Shown: one piece after another, positions 1 through 9,396 of the stretch | Position numbering within the stretch: the stretch's first letter is position 1 | Layout: every line of letters begins with the position of its first letter | Assembly (NCBI RefSeq): GCF_900086585.1 | Contig: NZ_FLKM01000008.1 | Location: forward strand, 930,001 to 994,000 | DNA: 64,000 nt | Reading direction: 5' to 3' | From: Emergencia timonensis | Lineage (GTDB): Bacteria > Bacillota > Clostridia > Peptostreptococcales > Anaerovoracaceae | Program-made: the position numbers and the translations under genes | Notes under the pieces: generated by a model | The model's input: the letters and a program-made list of their open reading frames with translations, nothing else | Told to the model about the DNA's origin: nothing | Databases searched by the model: none

Positions 1-1
1 G

Positions 2-1429
2 TATGATCTGGCGAATGTCCACGAGGGAGACATCTTCATCGCCAACGATCCCTATACGGGAGGAGGTTCTCACCTGCCGGATATCGTCTTGCTGCGGCCG
101 GTGTTCTATGAAGAGAAGCTAATCGCCTACATGGTCAACACGGGACATCATGCTGATAGAAGTAGGAAGGGAACGACGATATATGACGAAGGCATGCGGA
201 TTCCAGTGGTCAAGCTCTACGACCGGGGCAAATTGGTAAAGGACGTCTCTGACCTGATCATGCTCAACTTCCAGATGAAATATGAGCGCCAGGGCGATTT
301 GAACGCACAAGTCATCACCAATCAGTACGGCGCGGACAAATTGACAGAGTTAGTAGAAAAAATCGGTCTGGACACTTATGAAGCGTTCTGCGAGAAGTGG
401 CTGGACTACGGCAGACGCAAAGCAAAGGCCGCCGTGGCATCTTTACCTGACGGAACATACGAATTTGCAGACTATATGGACGACGACGGTGCGGGACATC
501 AGGATCTGCTGATTAAAACGACGGTACTCGTCAAAGGGGAAGATATCACCTTTGACTTTCGGGGAACCTGCCCACAGGTCAGCGGGCCTTATAACTGCGT
601 CCCCTGTGCTCTGAAAGCCACGGTCTATTATTCCCTGATGTCGATCATGGACAAGACCATTCCTGCAAACTCTGGTTTTTTTGACAGCATCCACATCCTA
701 GCAGAGCCTGGCAGCCTGGTCTGGGCAGAAGAACCGGCGCCAGTGGCAGACAGGGAGACGACCTCACAGAGAATCGCAGATGTCATCTTCGGCGCTTTTG
801 CCAAAATGGATCCGAAGATGGTCACGGCGGCCGGTAACGGAGCGATGTCCTTTTTCTCCTTTGCCGGAACAGACGCCAGATTTGAAAGGCCGTATATCTA
901 CGTGGAGACCATTGGCGGCGGCGCGGGCGCCAGATATAACAAAGACGGGCTGGATGCCGTCCACGTCCATATGACCAATACTTCCAATCTGCCGGTAGAA
1001 GCATTGGAGATGGAATACCCTCTGATGGTAGAAAAATACGCCCTTCACGAAAACAGCGGCGGTGCAGGAAAATATCGAGGAGGCATGGGTATCGTCAGAA
1101 CCATACGGATTCTGGAAGAAAGCCGAGACACGATGTTAGTGGCAGCAGCCACAGAGAGATCCCGCAGAGCGCCGTGGGGTCTTTGCGGCGGTGACAGTGG
1201 CGGAACCGCGGCGGTGAGGATCTATCGCGATGGGCAGATCATATCAGACAATCCAAAGCCGAGAAACGTAAAACTGCAGGCAGATGACATCGTGGAAATG
1301 GTGACAGCCGGCGCCGGCGGCTACGGGCCTGCAGCAGAAAGAAATCCTCAAGTTGTAAAAAGAGAGTATGAGGAAGGCATTGTCGATGAGAAATGGATTG
1401 CAGATGCCGGAATTGTTAGTGAAATTTGA
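2..1429 (+). CDS. Hydantoinase B/oxoprolinase family protein, 5' partial
   Basis: This is the 3' part of a hydantoinase B (HyuB)/5-oxoprolinase-type gene; the open frame continues to the window edge, so the true start lies upstream. Family members form ATP-dependent amidohydrolases with a HyuA partner and open hydantoins, 5-oxoproline or similar rings in the cytoplasm. Visible family hallmarks are EGDIFIANDPYTGGGSHLPD at the N-terminal edge and NTGHHADRS shortly after, both typical of HyuB. About 475 residues are visible against roughly 520-600 for the family. The NhaC-type antiporter gene follows 28 bp downstream. A HyuA gene may lie just upstream but cannot be seen. The substrate cannot be told from the sequence. 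Confidence 0.9.
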   Translation, partial: YDLANVHEGDIFIANDPYTGGGSHLPDIVLLRPVFYEEKLIAYMVNTGHHADRSRKGTTIYDEGMRIPVVKLYDRGKLVKDVSDLIMLNFQMKYERQGDLNAQVITNQYGADKLTELVEKIGLDTYEAFCEKWLDYGRRKAKAAVASLPDGTYEFADYMDDDGAGHQDLLIKTTVLVKGEDITFDFRGTCPQVSGPYNCVPCALKATVYYSLMSIMDKTIPANSGFFDSIHILAEPGSLVWAEEPAPVADRETTSQRIADVIFGAFAKMDPKMVTAAGNGAMSFFSFAGTDARFERPYIYVETIGGGAGARYNKDGLDAVHVHMTNTSNLPVEALEMEYPLMVEKYALHENSGGAGKYRGGMGIVRTIRILEESRDTMLVAAATERSRRAPWGLCGGDSGGTAAVRIYRDGQIISDNPKPRNVKLQADDIVEMVTAGAGGYGPAAERNPQVVKREYEEGIVDEKWIADAGIVSEI

Positions 1430-1457
1430 GACGGCATGCCGTCTATGAGGTGACAAT

Positions 1458-2885
1458 ATGGAAACAAATACGAGAAAATTAGTCAGCCTGCCGATGGCGC
1501 TGCTGACCCTGGTCATTGTAGCGGGTATCATGTCTGTGGGACTGGCGGTACTGAAACTCAATACGATGGTAACCTTTATCCTGGCTTTGGTGGCGGTGTG
1601 TATTGTCGCTATCTGCCTGGGCATGAAACTGGAACGCCTGCAGGAGATCATTCTAAGCGGCTTTCGTAAGTTCGCTCTGACAGGTATGATTCTCATTTCT
1701 GTGGGCATGGTGGTGGGAACCTGGATCATTTCGGGTATCGTCCCTTCGATCATTTACTATGGGCTGCAGATTTTTACGCCGTCCTCTTTCCTTGCGGTAG
1801 GTTTTTTGATCTGCTGCATCATATCGTTCTTTACGGGTTCCTCCTATGCATCTCTTGGCACCATGGGCGTAGCGTTTATGGCAATCGGCTACGGGATGGA
1901 AATCAATCCGGGCCTGGTCGCCGGCATGGCGGTGTCTGGCGCAGTCTTTGGCGATAAGATGTCGCCCTTTTCTGATACGACCAACATGGCGCCGGCGGCT
2001 TCAGGCACCGATATCTTTGCCCATATCAAATCCATGTTTTATACGGTGATTCCCTCTTTTGTTATCACGACGGTCTTGTACTTCATCATGGGATTGAAGT
2101 TTAATGCTGCTTCGGAGGAATCTCTGCAGAGCATCAAAGCCATCGTGGTTGCCCTTGACGAGAGTTTTACGATTTCGCCGCTACTGTTGATTGTACCGGT
2201 GTTCACCATCATCCTCGTCGCAAAGAAGATTCCGGCCATGATTGCCTTGATCATCGGCGCACTGGCGGGCGTTATCGCAGCGCTGATTGCACAGCCGCAG
2301 TTCAGCTTTAACGAAGTGGTGACAGCCATGTCTGTGGGATTTGTCGGGGAGTTTGAAGAGGAAGCACTGGCCTCATTGCTGAACAGAGGCGGTATTTCGG
2401 CCATGATGTCCACCATTGTCTACTGCATCTTTGCTCTTGAACTGGGTGAATTGATGTATGAAATGGGAGTGCTCTCGGTGATTTTGGATAAAGTGAAGGA
2501 CAGAATTTTGAAGCCGTGCAATTTGATTATCGCCACACTGATCTCCTGCCTGGCTACGGTCATGCTGACAACATCACAGTACATGGCTATTTTGCTGCCG
2601 GGAGAAGTGTTCCGCTCATCCTATGAGAAGGCCAACATGGCGCCATACGTGCTGTCCAGGACTTTAGAAGACGGCGGTACGATTTTTTCCTTCCTGGTAC
2701 CGTGGTCGGCAGCAGCCATATACAGCTCCGGTGTGTTGGGTGTTTCCACGCTGCAGTATCTGCCCTATGCCTTCCTGCCGCTGCTCTGCCCCGTCTTTGC
2801 CATTCTCTGTGCCGTTACGGGCATCGGAGTTTTTGACCGCGAGGGGAAAAGTCTGCGGGGCAAGACTACGAGGAACGCTGCTTAA
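1458..2885 (+). CDS. nhaC: Na+/H+ antiporter NhaC family
   Basis: A 475-residue polytopic inner-membrane protein with about a dozen hydrophobic segments, length and sequence typical of the NhaC ion antiporter family. The conserved GDKMSPFSDTTN stretch near residue 165, followed by APAASGTDIFAHIKSM, is the family signature. NhaC proteins exchange Na+ for H+; some relatives such as MleN exchange malate and lactate, so the exact solutes are uncertain. The gene starts 28 bp after the hydantoinase B gene with an AGGTGA-like ribosome site, so co-transcription is likely and the transporter may serve that catabolic pathway. A hairpin terminator follows. Confidence 0.88.
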   Translation: METNTRKLVSLPMALLTLVIVAGIMSVGLAVLKLNTMVTFILALVAVCIVAICLGMKLERLQEIILSGFRKFALTGMILISVGMVVGTWIISGIVPSIIYYGLQIFTPSSFLAVGFLICCIISFFTGSSYASLGTMGVAFMAIGYGMEINPGLVAGMAVSGAVFGDKMSPFSDTTNMAPAASGTDIFAHIKSMFYTVIPSFVITTVLYFIMGLKFNAASEESLQSIKAIVVALDESFTISPLLLIVPVFTIILVAKKIPAMIALIIGALAGVIAALIAQPQFSFNEVVTAMSVGFVGEFEEEALASLLNRGGISAMMSTIVYCIFALELGELMYEMGVLSVILDKVKDRILKPCNLIIATLISCLATVMLTTSQYMAILLPGEVFRSSYEKANMAPYVLSRTLEDGGTIFSFLVPWSAAAIYSSGVLGVSTLQYLPYAFLPLLCPVFAILCAVTGIGVFDREGKSLRGKTTRNAA

Positions 2886-2945
2886 ATAAAATAGGTTTCA
2901 AAGGCGCGTTCAATATCCATATTTTTTTAGTTTGTTGGAATAATG

Positions 2946-2975
2946 AAGAGCCGGTAAGGGATATGCCGGCTCTTT
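2946..2975 (+). terminator. Intrinsic terminator after nhaC
   Basis: A perfect 9-bp stem, AAGAGCCGG pairing with CCGGCTCTT, closes an 11-nt loop and ends in a short T run. It lies about 60 bp after the nhaC stop codon. Confidence 0.75.
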
Positions 2976-3091
2976 AAATTGCACTGAAATTATCTTTTGT
3001 TGTGTAGTTATTCTCATAGACCTAAATGTAAATTGATGTAAAATAAAAATGTAATAATTTTATATTAATTGAAAAAGGAGGAACCATACAT

Positions 3092-4014
3092 ATGGAAACC
3101 ATAGACACCAAGGGTGGACTTCTGACGGCAACACCAGAAGCGAGGGCATCTCTTCGCAGAGAGTATAAAGACAGTGTTTTTCGGCTACTGTTTAATAACA
3201 AGGAAACTGTAATCAATCTGTACAATGCGATTGCGGGGGAAAGAATACACCACGGAAACCCAGGTGAACTTTACGACCATAGAGGATGCCGTGTTCAAAA
3301 CAGAAAAGAACGATATCGCTTTTCTGCTTGAAAATACTTTTGTCGTATTGCTTGAGCATCAATCTTCGCCTAACAAAAATATGACGACCAGAGATTTGAT
3401 CTATTATTCGACGATTCTGCAGAGGATGTATGGGATGAGCGCTTTTTTGAAGGAGAGATGCGTCAAAATTCCCCGCCCCGAATTCATCGTTCTATATAAC
3501 GGCGTGAGGGAGATGCCTGATTACCAAGAGATGAAACTGTCTGATAATTTTTATGACCATGAGGAAGAAACTGGTTTACAACTGACCGTAAAAGTGTACA
3601 ATATAAATAACGAGTGCATAACGGAGCGATGCTCCTATGCACTGATGTCGCCCGCAAGGGGGCGACGCTTTGCAAGGTACGTTCTTTGAAACATACGGAA
3701 ATACGTCCTTTGGACGATATTTCCTATGTTATTAATAACAGAAGGAATCTTGAGGTGATGGAACGATGCAGGACTTTACAGGAGTACAGTCAGTTTGTCG
3801 GTATTGTACGAGAGTATGCGGAAACGCAAAAACTGAGTGACAGCGTTATGGCCGAAATCCTGCAGAAGTGCAGGGCGGAAAACATACTGAAGGAGTTCCT
3901 GGAAAAATACGGAACGGAGGTCATCGGGATGTTGTTCGAAGTGTTGACAGATTTGAACTGGTGGAAATCGCCGAACTTACTGATTTGCCGTTAGATGAGA
4001 TTGAGGGGCTGTAA
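3092..4014 (+). pseudogene. Rpn-family nuclease (PD-(D/E)XK) pseudogene
   Basis: A remnant of an Rpn-type recombination-promoting nuclease/putative transposase gene. Read across frames it gives a full-length protein: the N-terminus ending YNAIAG, the core starting KEYTTETQVNF and containing DIAFLLENTFVVLLEHQSS, and a C-terminus RRNLEVMERC to DEIEGL. Three lesions are visible. First, one extra G in a run of five near 3236-3240 shifts the frame. Second, a 123-bp mobile repeat is inserted at 3611-3733. Third, an indel near 3938-3945 shifts the tail, which otherwise would read on to the TAA at 4012-4014. The gene has a clear GGAGG site upstream of 3092. It is related to the intact copy at 6697. 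The homopolymer lesion could be a sequencing error; the insertion cannot. Confidence 0.85.
3611..3733 (+). mobile_element. Small hairpin-rich insertion element (MITE-like), copy A
   Basis: A 123-bp sequence nearly identical to the reverse complement of 26395-26518. It folds into three consecutive hairpins: a GAGTGCATAACGGAGC arm with its complement, a GTCGCCC/GGGGCGAC stem, and an AACATACGGAAAT arm paired to ATTTCCTATGTT. It encodes no protein. It is flanked by the direct repeat AATAA (3606-3610 and 3734-3738), and removing the element plus one repeat exactly restores the Rpn reading frame (VYNINN-RRNLEV). That makes it a true insertion. The element family and the transposase that moves it are not visible here. 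Confidence 0.85.
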
Positions 4015-4091
4015 TGCTTCTAAGTAATATGGAAGAGAAACAAGGTGGTGATAAAATGTGTAGGAACGAGAAAAGGCGAAACGATGTATGG

Positions 4092-4169
4092 CTCCATGCA
4101 AAGCCAGTATGATGAGCGACACTTGCATGGAGTAGATCGGCGTCGCTGAAACGAGATTGCTGGCTTTGC
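4092..4169 (+). other. Candidate structured leader with mutually exclusive helices
   Basis: Two perfect 10-bp pairings compete for the same bases. CTCCATGCAA (4092-4101) pairs with TTGCATGGAG (4123-4132), while GCAAAGCCAG (4098-4107) pairs with CTGGCTTTGC (4160-4169); bases 4098-4101 are in both. AGCGAC (4115-4120) can also pair with GTCGCT (4142-4147) inside the second fold. The block lies 33 bp upstream of the CD3324-like gene, an arrangement like an attenuator or riboswitch. I do not recognise it as a known RNA family, and it could be a relic. Confidence 0.4.
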
Positions 4170-4202
4170 TGCTTGAAAGAAATAATCGAGGAGGAAGCCA
4201 AC

Positions 4203-4466
4203 ATGAAATATACAAATGCAACCCTGATTCTTCCGGATGAATTGGTAGAGGAACTGCAGAAATACATACAGGCAGGATATCTCTATGTTCCGGCAAAAGG
4301 AGAAAGGCGTAAATCCTGGGGAGAGTTATCCGGTTATCGCAAAGAACTGGATCAGCGAAACGCTGCTATATTGTCAGAGTACCGTCGCGGTATTTCTGCT
4401 GAGGCGTTGGCTGACCGCTATTGCCTTTCAATTTATGCAATCAGGAAAATCATATATCAGAAATAG
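4203..4466 (+). CDS. CD3324-like helix-turn-helix protein
   Basis: An 87-residue cytoplasmic protein of the CD3324 family, common and uncharacterised in Clostridia. The N-terminal half (YTNATLILPDELVEELQKYI, then YLYVPAKGERRKSWGE) is the conserved part, and the C-terminal ALADRYCLSIYAIRKIIYQ reads as a helix-turn-helix of resolvase or sigma-70 region 4 type, so DNA binding is likely. The ATG at 4203 was chosen over an in-frame ATG at 4173 because a GAGGAGGA ribosome site sits directly before it. It stands alone, with a possible structured RNA upstream and a strong terminator downstream. Its targets are unknown. Confidence 0.75.
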   Translation: MKYTNATLILPDELVEELQKYIQAGYLYVPAKGERRKSWGELSGYRKELDQRNAAILSEYRRGISAEALADRYCLSIYAIRKIIYQK

Positions 4467-4471
4467 TAAGA

Positions 4472-4517
4472 CTCCTGTACACTGGTCAATAGGCCCAAGT
4501 GTGCAGGGGTTTTTTGC
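4472..4517 (+). terminator. Intrinsic terminator after CD3324-like gene
   Basis: CTCCTGTACACT pairs with AGTGTGCAGGGG (one mismatch) around a 14-nt loop and is followed by six T residues. Confidence 0.8.
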
Positions 4518-4685
4518 TTTTCGGGGGCAGGAGCTGCGTGAACCGGTTATGAAGAAATGAATTGACTGCATCATTTGGGAAAAACAGCCAGCTTTCATAT
4601 AGTATACAGAACAGGTCTGCCTTATTTTGTATATTGAGAGGCGGGTATTCTCCATGTATGATAGAAGACAGAAAGGGGAGATTTG

Positions 4686-6020
4686 ATGAATGTATATATG
4701 GGATATGCCTGTGCAGATATTACTCCAGAAGAGCAGGCAGAGATGATCGGTTTTGCCAGACCCGACAATTTATCGAAGGGAATACTGCACCGCTTAGAGG
4801 CATCGGTTATGGTTCTGAAATCTACAGAGGAAACCTGCTGCCTTGTAACCATTGACAGTCTGGGCTTCACTGCGGAGCTTTCCAATCTGCTGCGGCAGAA
4901 AATCGGGGCGAAATTGTGCACGCCGCCAGAGAAGGTAATGCTCTGTTTTTCCCATACTCACTCGGCTCCAAATGCCGGTACGGAAGACGGAACCTATTAT
5001 CAGCTTGCCTGTGAGAAAATACTGACCGCAGTATCTGAGGCGGTTTCCGTGATGAATCCCATCAAAGCTGCCTGGGGACTCGGATCTGGTGAAATTGGCG
5101 TGAACCGTCGTGGCGATACCGCTTCAGTAGACAACCGCATTGGTATTTTGAAGGTGGTTGACAGCGATTCAGGCACATTGAAGCTGTTGCTGCTGCGAGT
5201 CACAGCGCATGCTAACGTACTTTCCAGTGACAATGATCTCATCTCAGCAGACTACTTTGGTGTGACGAGAAAATTATTAAAAGAAAAATACGGCTGTGAA
5301 GTGATGATGACACAGGGAGCAGCAGGCGATATCAGACCAAGATATCAGCAGGACAATGCCGCGTTTTTGGAAATACATGCATGGGAAGAACCGCATAAGA
5401 AGTATACAGAGGCAGAGAAGAAGAAATACTTTGACCAGAGCAGGGATGCACTGCGCAAAATGGCGGATAGCATAGATCGTGCAGTGGACAGCATCATCGA
5501 TGACATGATACCACAGTCAATAACCAGACTTGCCATGTTTTCGATGCACAGCAGTTTTGCAGCAGATGTGCCCTCGCTGAAACGTGCAGCTGAGATTGCG
5601 CAGGAGGCGGCACAGATGGCGGGCATAGACGGAACCGGCTGGCTGAAGGAAGTACAGCGCCTGCAGGGCCTGCACATTAAAAAGCAGTTTGCCGATGTTG
5701 AAATACAGTATTTCTGTATTAACGACGGTTGTTTATGCGGCGCGGCAAATGAGACCATGTGCAGGATGGCTCTGGATGTGACGGACAAGGCAGGGAATCC
5801 TCTGCTGCTGTTTGGCGGCTATACCAATGGATGCAGCAGTTATCTTCCCACCGCTGAAGAATACGACAAAGGCGGTTACGAAGTGCTTTGGTCGAATCTG
5901 ATTTATTATTCCTATCACGGCAGAGTCATGCCGCTGAACAGAGATACAGCCGACCGACTTGTTGCAGCCGTAGTGCAAGGCTGGAAACAGTTTTTATACA
6001 GAGGGGAGATTGAAAAATGA
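4686..6020 (+). CDS. Neutral/alkaline ceramidase-like protein
   Basis: A 444-residue protein resembling the N-terminal catalytic domain of neutral/alkaline non-lysosomal ceramidases. Visible signs are the start ([13 protein letters not shown]), [13 protein letters not shown], and the metal/active-site-like [12 protein letters not shown] near residue 95, then [12 protein letters not shown] near residue 205. No signal peptide is seen, so it is probably cytoplasmic; the long ceramidase C-terminal domain is absent. In bacteria this fold occurs in many uncharacterised hydrolases, so a lipid amide substrate is only a possibility. ATG 4686 is preferred over TTG 4683 because of GAAAGGGGAG just upstream. 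The stop overlaps the next gene by 4 bp, indicating translational coupling to the acetyltransferase. Confidence 0.7.
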   Translation: MNVYMGYACADITPEEQAEMIGFARPDNLSKGILHRLEASVMVLKSTEETCCLVTIDSLGFTAELSNLLRQKIGAKLCTPPEKVMLCFSHTHSAPNAGTEDGTYYQLACEKILTAVSEAVSVMNPIKAAWGLGSGEIGVNRRGDTASVDNRIGILKVVDSDSGTLKLLLLRVTAHANVLSSDNDLISADYFGVTRKLLKEKYGCEVMMTQGAAGDIRPRYQQDNAAFLEIHAWEEPHKKYTEAEKKKYFDQSRDALRKMADSIDRAVDSIIDDMIPQSITRLAMFSMHSSFAADVPSLKRAAEIAQEAAQMAGIDGTGWLKEVQRLQGLHIKKQFADVEIQYFCINDGCLCGAANETMCRMALDVTDKAGNPLLLFGGYTNGCSSYLPTAEEYDKGGYEVLWSNLIYYSYHGRVMPLNRDTADRLVAAVVQGWKQFLYRGEIEK

Positions 6021-6631
6021 AAATATATCCGCGAACAGGAGACTTACAGACCATTTATTTAAAAGATGCAATCAAGAATCCGAATATTATGGTAGGCGAG
6101 TATACCATGTACAATGATTTCAGAGATGACCCAACGCTGTTTGAGCACAACAACGTGCTTTATCACTACCCGATTAACGACGATAAACTGATGATCGGCA
6201 AGTTTTGCTCCATCGCCTGCGGTGCAAAGTTCCTCTTTAACAGCGCCAATCATACTATGAACTCTTTGTCCACCTATCCCTTTCCTCTTTTCTTTGAAGA
6301 ATGGGGACTGGATCGTAAAGACGTTGCAAGTTCTTGGGATCACAAGGGGGACATCGTCATTGGAAATGATGTTTGGATCGGCTATGAGGCCGTCGTCATG
6401 GCAGGCGTCACCATCGGGGACGGCGCTATCATTGGAACGCGGGCAGTGGTGACAAAAGATGTTCCGCCGTATATGATTGTCGGCGGGATACCGGCCAGAC
6501 CGATAAAAAAGCGTTTTTCAGAAGAGACCATTGAAAAATTGCTGGACCTGCAGTGGTGGGACTGGCCGAGAGAGAAGCTGGCAGAGAATATTGAGGCGAT
6601 CAAAAACGGCTGTATTGAACAGATAAAGTGA
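6017..6631 (+). CDS. Vat/CatB-type xenobiotic O-acetyltransferase
   Basis: A 204-residue left-handed beta-helix acetyltransferase of the xenobiotic acetyltransferase group (streptogramin A Vat and chloramphenicol type B CatB enzymes), which move acetyl from acetyl-CoA to a hydroxyl. Hexapeptide repeats such as [20 protein letters not shown] and the closing [18 protein letters not shown] are typical, as is [13 protein letters not shown]. The catalytic His is probably His79 in SANHTM, as in Vat. Length matches the family (about 205-215). It overlaps the ceramidase-like gene by 4 bp, so both may act on one substrate. Whether it confers drug resistance cannot be judged; it may act on an endogenous substrate. 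Confidence 0.85.
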   Translation: MKIYPRTGDLQTIYLKDAIKNPNIMVGEYTMYNDFRDDPTLFEHNNVLYHYPINDDKLMIGKFCSIACGAKFLFNSANHTMNSLSTYPFPLFFEEWGLDRKDVASSWDHKGDIVIGNDVWIGYEAVVMAGVTIGDGAIIGTRAVVTKDVPPYMIVGGIPARPIKKRFSEETIEKLLDLQWWDWPREKLAENIEAIKNGCIEQIK

Positions 6632-6696
6632 AGTTTTTTGCCATTGACTTCCCCATATATCCATGATAACGTAAAAGAAAACGGATATGGAATTAT

Positions 6697-7623
6697 ATGG
6701 GAAAAATCATACAATTTAACAAAAAAACGCAAATGCGTGATCATCTTTCTATGACTAACGATATTATTTTCTTTCTAGTCTATGGTGCGGGCACGAAGGA
6801 ATCGAATAAGGCCCTGCTTTCTTTACTGAATGTAGTCCTAGAAAGAAAAGATCCTATTACGGAGGTTAAAATAGTCAATACCGTACATAAGGGATTTCAT
6901 CCAGGGGATAAAGAGACGGTAATGGATGTCAAGGCACGATCGGAGAAGGGAGAGCAATTTAATATAGAGATGCAAGCCTCTGTGCAGTTATTTTTTGGAG
7001 AGCGGACGCTTATCTATGGGGCGAGAATGGTGAACTCTTCGTTGGCAAAGGGAGAGGATTATGATACAATGAAAAAAAGTATAGTCATCTCCTTTATTGA
7101 CGGCGTCATGTTTAAGGATACGCCTAGTTTCCACACGAAGTTTGAATTGAGAGAAAACAGGGAAGGGCTGTTACTGACGGATAGACTGGAGATCTATTTT
7201 CTTGAACTTGGGAAGATAGATGACAGTAAAGATCCCGAAGAGATGGAACCATTAGAGCGGTTATGCGCATATCTCAAATTTGCTGGAGACCACAGGAGAG
7301 CTGACTATGTAGAAAAGCTGTTAGATACAGGAGAGGAGGCCGTCCTAATGTCGGATCAGGTATTCAGAGAGATAACAGAAGATGAGAGTCTTCAGGATTT
7401 ATTGTGGCGCAGGGAGATTGCAGAGCACGATTTAGCCACCAAAGTAATGCTTGCGGAAAAAGACGGCGAGCGGATTGGCATTGAGAAAGGCATCGCTGCC
7501 TTTATACAGGATTATGTAGAAGACGGAAGGGAAGCGGAAGCAATTATTGAAAAGCTTGTGCTTCGCTTCGATTTGCAAGAGGATGAAGCGCGCCAGTATT
7601 ATGAAACGTACAGCGATTGTTAA
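6697..7623 (+). CDS. Rpn-family recombination-promoting nuclease/putative transposase
   Basis: An intact 308-residue member of the Rpn/PD-(D/E)XK nuclease family. The N-terminus MTNDIIFFLVYG with SNKALLSLLNVVL, and the nuclease core TVMDVKARSEKGEQFNIEMQ near residue 75, give the D...ExQ type active-site residues. A helical C-terminal tail (residues 230-300) is usual in the family. Rpn proteins are DNA endonucleases linked to RecA-independent recombination and, in some recent work, to phage defence. No good ribosome site precedes ATG 6697; the ATG at 6733 or 6751 might serve. A broken relative lies at 3092. The gene stands alone between terminators. Confidence 0.85.
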   Translation: MGKIIQFNKKTQMRDHLSMTNDIIFFLVYGAGTKESNKALLSLLNVVLERKDPITEVKIVNTVHKGFHPGDKETVMDVKARSEKGEQFNIEMQASVQLFFGERTLIYGARMVNSSLAKGEDYDTMKKSIVISFIDGVMFKDTPSFHTKFELRENREGLLLTDRLEIYFLELGKIDDSKDPEEMEPLERLCAYLKFAGDHRRADYVEKLLDTGEEAVLMSDQVFREITEDESLQDLLWRREIAEHDLATKVMLAEKDGERIGIEKGIAAFIQDYVEDGREAEAIIEKLVLRFDLQEDEARQYYETYSDC

Positions 7624-7699
7624 TTCTGCCCCTGGTAGTGAGAGCCAGTATGAGCTTATTTGCTGGCGTAAAAGAACAATAATATAAATAGCTAGAGAA

Positions 7700-7739
7700 A
7701 AAAATCAGAGTAGGAACGGAACCTTCTACTCTGATTTTT
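7700..7739. terminator. Bidirectional intrinsic terminator between rpn and putP
   Basis: A perfect 14-bp inverted repeat, AAAAATCAGAGTAG with CTACTCTGATTTTT, around a 12-nt loop. It provides a T run in both directions and serves two convergent genes. Confidence 0.85.
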
Positions 7740-7767
7740 GTTTCGTGCTGTTTGGTCCACGGATGAT

Positions 7768-9306
7768 CTACTTCCTTATTTCTAAAGCATATGCTTCGTA
7801 CTCCTGGCCGACCTCTTTTTCTGGAGGCGTTGTCAACAGGCTGACGATGATGTTGACTGCCAGAGCGACCAGGAATGCAGGCAGCAGTTCGTAAATGCCG
7901 AAAGCGCCGCCCAGCGGTTTGACTGCGTATTTCCAGACAAAGATCATCACTGCGCCGATTACCATGCCCGCAACAGCACCCTGCTTGTTAGAACGTTTCC
8001 AGAAAAGGGCGCAGAGCATGACAGGACCGAAGGTAGCCCCAAAACCTGCCCAGGCAAAAGAGACGATTTCAAAAACGGAGCTGTCCGGGTTAGAAGCGAA
8101 AAGCACTGCAATGACAGAGATTGCGATGACCGTACATCTTGCCGTCAGCATGGACTTCTTTTCACTCATATTGATTTTGAGAAAATCCCTAAAGATGTTC
8201 TGTGATACGCTGGAGGAGGCCGCCAGAAGCTGGGAGTCAGAGGTTGACATGGTAGCAGCCAGAATACCCGCTAAGATGACGCCGGCGACGAGGGCGGCCA
8301 GAGCACCGTGCTGGCTGATCAGTCCTGCAATCCGCACGATGATAGTCTCTGCGTTAGAACCGTCGAGGTATTCTACTGCGCCGGCCTGGGTCATCCCGTA
8401 GCCGACGACGCCGATGGTGATGGCAACCGCCAGAGAAATCAGAACCCATATGGTGGCAATTCTTCTGGAAAGTTTCAGCTTTTCCTTGTCCTCGATGGCC
8501 ATGAAGCGAAGCAGAATATGGGGCATGCCGAAGTACCCGAGTCCCCAGGCCAGCATGGAACATTTTGATAGAAGACCGTAAGGGGATGCACTGCCAGACG
8601 TCGGATCATAGGTCTGGCTCAGATTGAGATATCCCGGCAGCGCGCTGGCGTTATCCACGACCGTGCTCCAGCCTCCGGCGGCATTGATCCCGAAACCTAG
8701 TACCACGATCAGAGCAATTGACATGACAATGCTTTGGATCAGATCGGTGGTGCTGGCTGCAAGGAAGCCGCCCAGCGTCGTATAACCTACGATGACGATG
8801 GCGCTGATGACCATGGCCCAGAAGTAATCGACGCCAAAGAGGCTGCCGAAGAGTTTTCCGCAGGCAGCAAAACCGGATGCTGTATAGGGAATAAAAAACA
8901 GGATGATGATGACGGCTGCAATGGCGTTGAGTACGTTTTTATCGTCGTGATAACGCTTCGAGAAAAAATCCGGAATCGTAATGGCATCGATATGATGGGA
9001 ATAAGTACGAATTCGTTTGGCAACGATGAGCCAGTTGATATAGGTCCCCAGAGCCAGTCCGATGGCGGTCCAGGCAGCGTCAGCGATTCCCGTAAGGTAA
9101 GCGACGCCGGGCAGTCCCATCAGAAGCCAGCTGCTCATATCAGAGGCTTCGGCGCTCATGGCGGTGACAAAGGGACCCAGCTTTCTGCCGCCGAGATAAA
9201 AATCACCGACATTGTTGTTCTTCTTTGAAAAATAGACGCCTACGCCAAGAACGAAAAGCAAGTAGACGACGATTGCAATCGTGATGCAGACTTGTGATGT
9301 ATTCAT
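7768..9306 (-). CDS. putP: Sodium/proline symporter PutP
   Basis: A 512-residue solute:sodium symporter with about 13 membrane segments. Family signs include SAEASDMSSWLLMGLPG near residue 50 (the Na+/proline site of PutP has the same SEASD-MSSWLLMGLPG signature), AITIPDFFSKRY, and AATMSTSDSQLLAASSS near residue 340. It imports L-proline with Na+, fitting an amino-acid fermenter. The frame is open upstream to 9411, but ATG 9306 has a proper GGAGA ribosome site and gives the usual length. It is monocistronic, with a terminator on each side. Confidence 0.93.
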   Translation of the reverse strand: MNTSQVCITIAIVVYLLFVLGVGVYFSKKNNNVGDFYLGGRKLGPFVTAMSAEASDMSSWLLMGLPGVAYLTGIADAAWTAIGLALGTYINWLIVAKRIRTYSHHIDAITIPDFFSKRYHDDKNVLNAIAAVIIILFFIPYTASGFAACGKLFGSLFGVDYFWAMVISAIVIVGYTTLGGFLAASTTDLIQSIVMSIALIVVLGFGINAAGGWSTVVDNASALPGYLNLSQTYDPTSGSASPYGLLSKCSMLAWGLGYFGMPHILLRFMAIEDKEKLKLSRRIATIWVLISLAVAITIGVVGYGMTQAGAVEYLDGSNAETIIVRIAGLISQHGALAALVAGVILAGILAATMSTSDSQLLAASSSVSQNIFRDFLKINMSEKKSMLTARCTVIAISVIAVLFASNPDSSVFEIVSFAWAGFGATFGPVMLCALFWKRSNKQGAVAGMVIGAVMIFVWKYAVKPLGGAFGIYELLPAFLVALAVNIIVSLLTTPPEKEVGQEYEAYALEIRK

Positions 9307-9396
9307 AATGAACGTTCTCCTTTCAATCAGAATCCATTGTAACACAAACAGAATTAGACTGAAATACAGAATAAAGTCTAAACTATTACCAGATAA

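Noticed and set aside
7895..9228. Plus-strand ORFs opposite putP
   Set aside because: Shadows of a highly conserved transporter gene on the minus strand.
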